Positions 55,300 through 64,000 of a stretch of DNA of 64,000 nucleotides are shown piece by piece. The stretch's first letter is position 1; each line of letters starts with the position of its first letter. The notes under the pieces were generated by a model. That model saw only the letters and a list, made by a program, of their open reading frames with translations, had not been told where the DNA came from and did no database searches. Origin of the DNA: Niameybacter massiliensis (GTDB lineage: Bacteria > Bacillota > Clostridia > Lachnospirales > Cellulosilyticaceae); assembly GCF_001282685.1 (NCBI RefSeq), contig NZ_LN875035.1:3316001-3380000 (forward strand). Reading direction: 5' to 3'. Both the position numbers and the translations under genes were made by a program.

Positions 55300-57174
55300 T
55301 TATTTAGATGCACTAGATTTAGCTTCCATCCAGATACTACTATAAAGCTTAATAACATCTGATGGGTCTGTAAACATTTCCATTCTATCTGTTTCTTCTT
55401 CTGATGGATATGCTACTTCACTATCTCTTATTTCTTCTGGTAGAAGCGCACGTGCTTCACTAAGTGGTGTTGAATATCCAATATACTCAGCATTTCTTGC
55501 TGCAATATCCGGTCTGCATAAGAAGTCAATGTACTTATATGCATTTTCAATATTTTTAGCACCCTTTGGAATAACAATTCCATCTACAAAGAAGTTCGTT
55601 CCTTCTTTAGGAAGAGCAAATGCTAAGTCTGGATTTTCTTCTATCATCACCATAGCATCTCCAGCCCATGAAATCATAAGAGCAGCCTCTCCACTAACCA
55701 TTTTTCCTTTACCTTCATCACCTACATAGCTTAATACTAATGGTGCTTGCTTGATAAGTTCTTGCTTAGCTTCTTCTAGCTCTTTTGGATCTCTAGTATT
55801 CATAGAATACCCAAGCTTTTTAAGGGCTGCCATAATCCCTTCACGTTCACTATCATACATGAAGATTTTGCCCGCATATTTAGGATCCCATAAAATATCC
55901 CAACTATCTACTTCTTCATCTACCATTGTTGTGTTATATACAATCCCTACTGTTCCCCACATATAAGGAAGTGAGTATTCATTTGTTGGGTCATAAGGTA
56001 AATCTTTAAAACGATCATCAATCTTAGAATAGTTTTCAAGTTGTGATGTATCTATCTTTTCTAGCATATCATTGTTAAGCATCTTTTCAATCATATAATC
56101 TGAAGGTACAGCAACGTCATAGCTTACGTTACCTGGTTCAAGTCTTTGATACATCTCTTCATTTGTAGCAAATTCAGAGTAAATAACTTTTATACCTGTT
56201 TCTTCTTCAAACTCTTTATTTACATCTGGATCAATATAATCTCCCCAGTTAAATACATTTACAACCTGTTGTTGTTTACTTACGCCTGTTCCACCTACAT
56301 AAAGCATAACTGCAATACCTGCAACAAGAACTGCCGCAATAATTTTAGTTGTTCTAAAACGTGATGGCTGTCTTGTTTCTCTAACTTCTACTTCTTGGCC
56401 CTCTTTAACTTTCTTTTGTTTCTTACTAGAGAACACATTGCTTGCAATTAAGATAATAATAATTGTAGCAAACATGATTGTAGAAATCGCATTAATAGTT
56501 GGTGCAACACCTTTTCTTGTCATTGCAAATACTTTAATTGAAAGTGTATCTACACCAGGACCAGTATTGAAGAAACTGATGATGAAGTCATCAATAGATA
56601 ATGTAAATGCAATAAATAAACCTGCAAGTACACCTGGTAAGATTTCTGGTAAAACAACCTTCTTAAAAGCATATCTTGGCGTTGCTCCTAAGTCTAGGGC
56701 TGCTTCATATATATTATAATTTAACTGCTTAAGCTTTGGCATAATAGATAAAATAACATACGGTATGCTAAATGTTATATGTGCCAAAATCAAAGTTAAA
56801 ATCCCTACAGGAATCTTAAGTGCTGAGAATAATAACATTAATGATACCCCTGTTACAATCTCTGAACTAAGTAATGGAATATAAGTAATATTCATTACAA
56901 GTTTTTTCTTCCATCCTGTCATACGTTCAATTCCCATTGCAGCAAGTGTCCCTATAATCGTTGCCACAACAGAAGAAACAACCGCTATAAAAATGGTATT
57001 ATAAAATGCTTGTTGAATACTTGCATCTTGAAAAATCTCCTCATACCATCTAAAGGTGAATCCCTTCCAGATTGGAAGTTTAGAATCATTAAAGGAGTAA
57101 ACCATAAGGATAGCGACAGGAGCATACATAATGAGTAGAATAAGTCCTACATATGCTTTTTTTATATACTTCAT
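55300..57174 (-). CDS. potC: Fused polyamine permease-binding protein PotCD
   Basis: This is a 624-residue fusion. Residues 1-~262 are the PotC permease with six spans and EAA loop NYNIYEAALDLGATPRYAFK. After a charged linker, an extra span (IIAAVLVAGIAVMLYVGG, ~275-297) tethers a PotD-like binding domain (~300-624): VVNVFNWGDYIDPDVNKEFE, GYSMNTRDPKEL and ISWAGDAMVM. ATG 57174 overlaps the potB stop by one base. Each transporter thus carries its own binding domain, exporting no free lipoprotein. The frame is continuous, so this is not an assembly error between two ORFs. Confidence 0.93.
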   Translation of the reverse strand: MKYIKKAYVGLILLIMYAPVAILMVYSFNDSKLPIWKGFTFRWYEEIFQDASIQQAFYNTIFIAVVSSVVATIIGTLAAMGIERMTGWKKKLVMNITYIPLLSSEIVTGVSLMLLFSALKIPVGILTLILAHITFSIPYVILSIMPKLKQLNYNIYEAALDLGATPRYAFKKVVLPEILPGVLAGLFIAFTLSIDDFIISFFNTGPGVDTLSIKVFAMTRKGVAPTINAISTIMFATIIIILIASNVFSSKKQKKVKEGQEVEVRETRQPSRFRTTKIIAAVLVAGIAVMLYVGGTGVSKQQQVVNVFNWGDYIDPDVNKEFEEETGIKVIYSEFATNEEMYQRLEPGNVSYDVAVPSDYMIEKMLNNDMLEKIDTSQLENYSKIDDRFKDLPYDPTNEYSLPYMWGTVGIVYNTTMVDEEVDSWDILWDPKYAGKIFMYDSEREGIMAALKKLGYSMNTRDPKELEEAKQELIKQAPLVLSYVGDEGKGKMVSGEAALMISWAGDAMVMIEENPDLAFALPKEGTNFFVDGIVIPKGAKNIENAYKYIDFLCRPDIAARNAEYIGYSTPLSEARALLPEEIRDSEVAYPSEEETDRMEMFTDPSDVIKLYSSIWMEAKSSASK

Positions 57175-57986
57175 CAAAATAGGCCGCCTCCTTTATCTAG
57201 TGAATCTTTTTTAGACATAAAGACAAGCGTAATTAAGATTATTATCATTAAAATTACGGAAAGAGCTGAACCAAATGCCCAGTCTCCTGTCTTATTAAAT
57301 TGTTGTTCAATTAAGTCTCCAAGTAATGTTGTCTTTCCACCACCTAATAAACGTGATACCAAGAAAGTTGTAAGTGCTGGCATAAATACCATAACAATTC
57401 CTGTTATAACACCTGGCATACTAAGTGGTAAAATAACCTTTTTAAATGTTGTATATTTATCTGCACCTAAATCATAAGATGCTTCAATAATACTATTATC
57501 AATTTTACAAAGTACGTTATAGATTGGTAATACCATGAATGGGAAGAAGTTATAAACGTTACCAAATACAATGGCACTCTTCCTATATAAAAACTGCATA
57601 CTAGGTAATCCTATATCATTTAAAAAGTTATTAACTACTCCTGTATCTTGTAATAAATATCCCCAAGCGTATGTACGTAAAAGGGAATTCATCCACATTG
57701 GTAAGATTACAAGAAGTAAAATAACGCTTTTACCTGACATTTGCTTACTACTTAAAATCATTGCAAGTGGATATGCAAGCAATAAACAAATTACTGTACT
57801 GATAAACGCAATTCCAACAGAATCTAAAATGTTGCCTAAGTATTTCGGATTAAGTACCTGTCTATATCCCTCTAAAGTAAATACACCTTTTTCAAAGAAA
57901 CTATAGTACAAAATAATAATAACAGGTACGATTGTAAAAATACTGGCCCAAATTAGATAAGGAAGGGCTAATCTCTTTTTATACAC
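57174..57986 (-). CDS. potB: Spermidine/putrescine ABC permease PotB
   Basis: This is a 270-residue permease with six membrane segments, GTG start at 57986 behind GGGGGTAAC. Its EAA loop reads NSIIEASYDLGADKYTTFKKV and SMPGVITG follows. Pairs with the PotC half of the fusion. Six bp after potA. Confidence 0.94.
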   Translation of the reverse strand: MYKKRLALPYLIWASIFTIVPVIIILYYSFFEKGVFTLEGYRQVLNPKYLGNILDSVGIAFISTVICLLLAYPLAMILSSKQMSGKSVILLLVILPMWMNSLLRTYAWGYLLQDTGVVNNFLNDIGLPSMQFLYRKSAIVFGNVYNFFPFMVLPIYNVLCKIDNSIIEASYDLGADKYTTFKKVILPLSMPGVITGIVMVFMPALTTFLVSRLLGGGKTTLLGDLIEQQFNKTGDWAFGSALSVILMIIILITLVFMSKKDSLDKGGGLF

Positions 57987-57992
57987 GCTTTG

Positions 57993-59054
57993 TTACCCCC
58001 TTCTCATGATATGGATATCTTCTGGTGTAAGCACCATACCTACTGTTTCTCCAATTGGTGCCATTGCTGTTGAATGTACCATCCATTTATATTCATTAGA
58101 ATTAATAATCATTTCATAATGTACACCTTTGAATGTAACAGATTCTACTTCACCTGTTAGCATACCTTCTTCAGCCTTAACAATACGCATATCTTCTGGT
58201 CTGATTACTACATCTACAGGTACATTATTACCAAATCCAGCATCAACACAATTAAATTCTACACCTTGGAATCTAACAAGATAATCTTTGATCATTGTTG
58301 CTTCTATAATATTACTTTCACCAATGAAGTCTGCAACAAATGCATTTTTCGGTTCATTGTAAATATCAACTGGTGTACCAATTTGTTGAACACGTCCTTC
58401 ATTCATAACAGCAATTGTATCAGACATAGTAAGTGCTTCTTCTTGGTCATGTGTAACATAAATAAATGTAATCCCAAGTTGCTGTTGAATGTTTTTAAGT
58501 TCCATTTGCATCCCTTTACGCATCTTTAAGTCCAATGCTCCAAGAGGTTCATCTAGTAAAAGTACTTCTGGTTCATTTACAACAGCACGTGCAATTGCAA
58601 TACGTTGTTGCTGACCACCACTTAATGAATCAATGCGTCTATCTTGGAATCCTTTAAGGTTAACAAGCTCTAACATTTCAGCAATCTTTTTATCAATCAA
58701 TTTTTGATCCATCTTTTTAATATGAAGACCAAAAGCAATATTTTCTCCCACTGTCATATGTGGAAAAAGCGCATACTTTTGGAATACTGTATTAATACGT
58801 CTTTTATAAGGTGGTAATGCTGCAATGTCTTTGCCTTCGAAAAGCACTTGGCCACTTGTTGCTTCCTCAAACCCACCAATAATTCTAAGTAATGTTGTCT
58901 TACCACATCCACTAGGTCCTAGTAATGTAAGAAACTCGTTACGTCTAATATACATGTTAATATCGTTTAAAACTTGTGCACCATCGGCAAAGGTTTTAGA
59001 TATATTTACAAGGTTAATAATATGTTCTGTCTGATTTTTGGTTTCTTTCATCAT
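57993..59054 (-). CDS. potA: Spermidine/putrescine ABC transporter ATPase PotA
   Basis: This is a 353-residue ATPase. Start at ATG 59054 ([11 protein letters not shown]) after AAAGGAGATG; the longer frame would overlap the regulator gene. Motifs: Walker [13 protein letters not shown], signature [14 protein letters not shown], Walker [13 protein letters not shown], switch His [14 protein letters not shown], and a C-terminal TOBE domain (~270-350) with [10 protein letters not shown]. It is the second gene of the operon, after the cupin repressor gene. Confidence 0.95.
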   Translation of the reverse strand: MMKETKNQTEHIINLVNISKTFADGAQVLNDINMYIRRNEFLTLLGPSGCGKTTLLRIIGGFEEATSGQVLFEGKDIAALPPYKRRINTVFQKYALFPHMTVGENIAFGLHIKKMDQKLIDKKIAEMLELVNLKGFQDRRIDSLSGGQQQRIAIARAVVNEPEVLLLDEPLGALDLKMRKGMQMELKNIQQQLGITFIYVTHDQEEALTMSDTIAVMNEGRVQQIGTPVDIYNEPKNAFVADFIGESNIIEATMIKDYLVRFQGVEFNCVDAGFGNNVPVDVVIRPEDMRIVKAEEGMLTGEVESVTFKGVHYEMIINSNEYKWMVHSTAMAPIGETVGMVLTPEDIHIMRRG

Positions 59055-59064
59055 CCCATCTCCT

Positions 59065-59604
59065 TTAAAAACTTGGTGGTGTAGCAACCCAAAGGACTGT
59101 AGCCTTAGTTTTGCCAGCATTCTCTAAATAGTGGTCACCTGTTGGTCTAAAGTAAAAGCTATCACCTTTCTTAGCTTTAAACTTTTTATTACCAAGATGT
59201 ATATAAATTGTTCCGGATAATACATAGCCAAACTCCTCACCTTCATGCGGTGCTTGCTCTAATGCCTTACAGCCTGGATCAATGTTAATTAAAATAGGTT
59301 CCATATCATTCTTTTGTGCATTTGGAATAAGCCATGTAATCATGTTACCAAGCTCTTTATCTTCTTTTTCGAAGACATCTTGTTTTGTAAATACGATTTT
59401 TTCTTGACTTGTTTCATTAAAGAAATCTTTAAGATTTGTTCCTAGACACTCTAAAATATCAATTAATGTAGCAATAGAAGGTGATGTTAACCCTCTCTCT
59501 ACTTGTGAAATAAAACCTTTAGATAGTTCGCATCGGTCAGCAAGTTCTTCTTGAGTCAAGCCATTCTTCTTTCTAAGCTGGTTTATCTTTGCCCCAATAT
59601 CCAT
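59065..59604 (-). CDS. XRE-cupin regulator of polyamine transport (PuuR-like)
   Basis: This is a 179-residue protein. ATG 59604 ([16 protein letters not shown]) follows GGGAGGC. The N-terminal HTH_3 ([23 protein letters not shown]) joins a C-terminal cupin (~100-179) with [21 protein letters not shown] and [18 protein letters not shown]. PuuR-type proteins repress polyamine genes and release on putrescine or spermidine binding. As first gene of the pot operon (10-bp gap to potA) it is very probably autoregulatory. Confidence 0.92.
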   Translation of the reverse strand: MDIGAKINQLRKKNGLTQEELADRCELSKGFISQVERGLTSPSIATLIDILECLGTNLKDFFNETSQEKIVFTKQDVFEKEDKELGNMITWLIPNAQKNDMEPILINIDPGCKALEQAPHEGEEFGYVLSGTIYIHLGNKKFKAKKGDSFYFRPTGDHYLENAGKTKATVLWVATPPSF

Positions 59605-60068
59605 TTTAATGCCTCCCATATTTTCTTTTATGTAATAGTTGCAAGTAATTCACTCTATGTTTACATGTAATAATAAACTTTTTGTTTACACAAATTAAAC
59701 TTCAACATATGAGATTATACTCATTTTTTACCAAAACGTCAATAAGTTTTAGCAAAAAACTTATTTTTATAAAACAAAGAGTTTAGTATATATGTTCTAT
59801 CTTTTTATATTTACTTTCAGCCTTATGCCTTGATACTAATAGGATTAAACTTTATTATTAAAAACAAAGTATAGTTATGATATGCTTGTTTTATTCTTTT
59901 TCTTAGGTTATGTAGTATTAATAAAAAAGTTTAGTAAAAGATAACCTTACTTAAATATAGAATTTAACATTTTTAAATATTAACTCTATTTTATTCATTT
60001 CTAATATATTATTTCATTTTAATAGCCTGTGCTTTTCATCTTACATTTATACCTTTTTTATGTAATAG
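59605..60068. other. Intergenic region without genes
   Basis: About 460 bp of very AT-rich DNA. It contains the pot operon promoter region and possible operator near 59659-59690. The remainder (59700-60060) shows no ORF, RNA motif or repeat that I can support. Confidence 0.6.
59659..59690 (-). promoter_or_regulatory. Candidate operator of the pot operon
   Basis: GTTTACA occurs twice in direct orientation, 25 bp apart (59659-59665, 59684-59690), with an inverted TAAAC at 59674-59678 between. It lies 55-85 bp upstream of the regulator start, where an autoregulatory site is expected. Confidence 0.35.
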
Positions 60069-60108
60069 AAAAAGAGATATCTTATACTAAGTTAAGATAT
60101 CTCTTTTT
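60069..60108 (-). terminator. Terminator of the AraC-GGDEF gene
   Basis: AAAAAGAGATATCTTA with its complement, then TTTTTC on the minus strand. Confidence 0.88.
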
Positions 60109-60114
60109 AAACTT

Positions 60115-60957
60115 TTAAACATTTTCATAAAAACAATTCCTACCTAATTGTTTTGCTTTAATCATTGCCTCTTGAGCTTTTGCCAAGATTGCTTGTTGAG
60201 AAGCCCTCTGCTCATCTACTTGTACAATACCTACACTCATACTAAATGTAAGATTCTCATTTTGAAGATGTATAACTTCATTTCCATCTAAAAGAATTCT
60301 CTTTACTATTTCTAGGACCTTTTCTTTATGAATTGATTTTGTAAGTACAATGAATTCATCTGCCCCTATACGATAAGATTCCATATGCTCATCTATATGT
60401 TTATCTATTCTACTGGCTGCAGTTTCTATCACTAAATCACCTATTTGCCATCCATACTGTCGGTTATAAAATCCAAACCTATCAATGTCAAAGCATAAAA
60501 TATACTCCCCTAACTCTGAATCATTCTCTGCAATCTTTAAATATTCTTCTATGTTAGATACTCTAATCATAACATCCTCTCCTTTATCGTTATAAATAGT
60601 TAGAAGATGGACTCTTGGAAAAAGCTCTCTTACATCACCTAATTTTCTCCACTCTTTAGGTGAATAGCCATAATACTTTTTAAATGTTCTAGAAAATACT
60701 TCATAAGAATGATAGCCGTAATTAAAAGCTATATCAATTAGTTTTTGGTCGCTCAAAATGATTTCTGCACCTATCAAAGATAATCTTCTTTTCTCTATAT
60801 ACTCTCTTAAAGATTCTCTATGTAGACAAGTAAATAATCGATGTAAGTATGATAAGGATATATAGTGTGTATCTGCTAGAACTTGCAACGAAAAGTCTTC
60901 CTTTATATGATCTTCAATATAATCTAAAACATGTCCCAAAACTTCTAAGCTTCTCAT
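60115..60957 (-). CDS. AraC-type HTH fused to a degenerate GGDEF domain
   Basis: This is a 280-residue protein. Residues 1-~107 are an AraC double HTH placed at the N-terminus: FSLQVLADTHYISLSYLHRLF and the second-helix block IDIAFNYGYHSYEVFSRTFKKYYGYSPKEWR. Residues ~140-280 are GGDEF-like: YILCFDIDRFGFYNRQYGWQIGD, then YRIGADEFIVLT, where the second Gly is Ala, and SMSVGIVQVDE. No upstream RxxD inhibitory site is visible. The DNA-binding and nucleotide-cyclase folds in one polypeptide suggest a one-component regulator sensing GTP, c-di-GMP or a related ligand. ATG after AAGGGAGAAC. Monocistronic. Confidence 0.88.
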   Translation of the reverse strand: MRSLEVLGHVLDYIEDHIKEDFSLQVLADTHYISLSYLHRLFTCLHRESLREYIEKRRLSLIGAEIILSDQKLIDIAFNYGYHSYEVFSRTFKKYYGYSPKEWRKLGDVRELFPRVHLLTIYNDKGEDVMIRVSNIEEYLKIAENDSELGEYILCFDIDRFGFYNRQYGWQIGDLVIETAASRIDKHIDEHMESYRIGADEFIVLTKSIHKEKVLEIVKRILLDGNEVIHLQNENLTFSMSVGIVQVDEQRASQQAILAKAQEAMIKAKQLGRNCFYENV

Positions 60958-61052
60958 ATGTTCTCCCTTCTTCTAACACTTTTATCTTATCATTCCTTTA
61001 TGCCTCAAACTTGATGATTTGTATCTTTTAACATTGATATTTTTAGAAATAC

Positions 61053-61093
61053 AAAAAAAGAGTTACTATAACTACTTATAGTAACTCTTTTTT
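61053..61093 (-). terminator. Terminator of the rRNA-tRNA operon
   Basis: AAAGAGTTACTATAA and its complement form the stem; TTTTTTT follows on the minus strand, past tRNA-Leu. Confidence 0.9.
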
Positions 61094-61097
61094 ATCA

Positions 61098-61182
61098 TGC
61101 CCGAGACCGGAATCGAACCGGTACGAGGGTTAGCTCGCAGGATTTTAAGTCCTGTGCGTCTGCCAGTTCCGCCACTCGGGCA
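61098..61182 (-). tRNA. tRNA-Leu (UAA)
   Basis: An 85-nt cloverleaf with 7-bp acceptor TGCCCGA/TCGGGCA, a long class II variable arm, and anticodon loop CTTAAAA (anticodon UAA). CCA is not encoded. Confidence 0.95.
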
Positions 61183-61188
61183 TGCAGA

Positions 61189-61258
61189 GCGGGTGATGGG
61201 AATCGAACCCACGTGGCCAGCTTGGAAGGCTGGAGTTCTACCATTGAACTACACCCGC
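61189..61258 (-). tRNA. tRNA-Gly (UCC)
   Basis: A cloverleaf with acceptor GCGGGTG/CACCCGC, D arm GTTC/GAAC, anticodon loop CTTCCAA (anticodon UCC), and TTCGATT T-loop. It is 70 nt, with no encoded CCA, between 5S rRNA and tRNA-Leu. Confidence 0.95.
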
Positions 61259-61263
61259 ATAAA

Positions 61264-61380
61264 TTTGGCAACCACCTACTCTCCCGGTCCGTCTCCAGAC
61301 AAGTACCATCGGCCGCTTTAGTCTTAACCTACGTGTTCGGTATGGGAACGGGTGTTTCCCTAAAGCGCATCGTCACCAAA
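61264..61380 (-). rRNA. 5S ribosomal RNA
   Basis: A ~117-nt sequence with terminal helix TTTGGTGACGATGCG and GGTTGCCAAA, plus the conserved CCCGTTCCCATACCGAACACG loop. Confidence 0.95.
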
Positions 61381-61462
61381 AATGCTTAGAATATTTAGTT
61401 TAAGTATAAAACCTCATACTCTCAAAAACAAATACTGCAATCATTTTAACCTGTTTTTTTAG

Positions 61463-64000
<2,538 letters not shown>

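Noticed and set aside
55300..57174. Frameshift or mis-join between potC and potD
   Set aside because: The frame is continuous with a plausible charged linker and membrane span, and the same fusion type is known in the family.

Overview
The window is about 64 kb of AT-rich (low-GC) chromosome from a spore-forming, Gram-positive anaerobe of the class Clostridia. A lachnospiraceal or Cellulosilyticum-like lineage is my inference, not proven. The support is strong AGGAGG-type ribosome binding sites, a murB-rapZ-yvcK-whiA-crh cluster of Bacillota type, a SpoIID/LytB protein, a ZTP riboswitch on purH, a fused potC-potD gene and polar U-tract terminators after most units. Most genes lie on the minus strand. 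No prophage, CRISPR array or transposase gene is visible.

Layout by position: a truncated SGNH-like gene, putP and a MazF-fold protein (1-2.8 kb); purine genes purH under a ZTP riboswitch, and a hypoxanthine/guanine permease (3-6.1 kb); a membrane-anchored FMN_bind-like protein; the complete pstSCAB-phoU phosphate operon with a Pho box (7.3-11.5 kb); a patatin-like lipase; then a non-coding region with four copies of a roughly 145-nt repeat, each ending in a terminator, on both sides of cspA (12.86-14.29 kb). Next come a CPBP protease, yajC, tgt, aroC, a K+ channel, a CAP-domain protein, a HAD phosphatase, a YiiX-like hydrolase pair, uppP, an acyl-ACP thioesterase, an SDR, queA and SpoIID/LytB (14.3-29 kb).

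From 30 to 41.6 kb there is a glycerate module (gntP, glycerate kinase, cdaR), a creatininase-family protein, an ECF sigma/anti-sigma pair with overlapping starts, guanine deaminase, a ~700-bp non-coding element bounded by 12-bp inverted repeats, and an aldehyde-reductase gene (yqhD) with its NmlR/AdhR-type MerR regulator and a 19-bp-spacer promoter. From 41.7 to 50 kb are crh, whiA, yvcK, rapZ, murB and sbcCD. From 50 to 61 kb are an orphan solute-binding lipoprotein coupled to a GGDEF-EAL protein, a YedF-like protein, the potA-potB-potCD polyamine operon with its cupin repressor, and an AraC-GGDEF fusion regulator. The window ends in an rRNA operon on the minus strand (23S partial, 5S, tRNA-Gly, tRNA-Leu).

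The most novel-looking signals are the tandem C-rich small RNA array around cspA, supported by a compensatory base change between copies, and the structured element at 38.8-39.5 kb. Other points of interest are the AraC-GGDEF fusion, the solute-binding protein/c-di-GMP gene pair, and a Crh whose usual Gln/His-15 position reads Glu.
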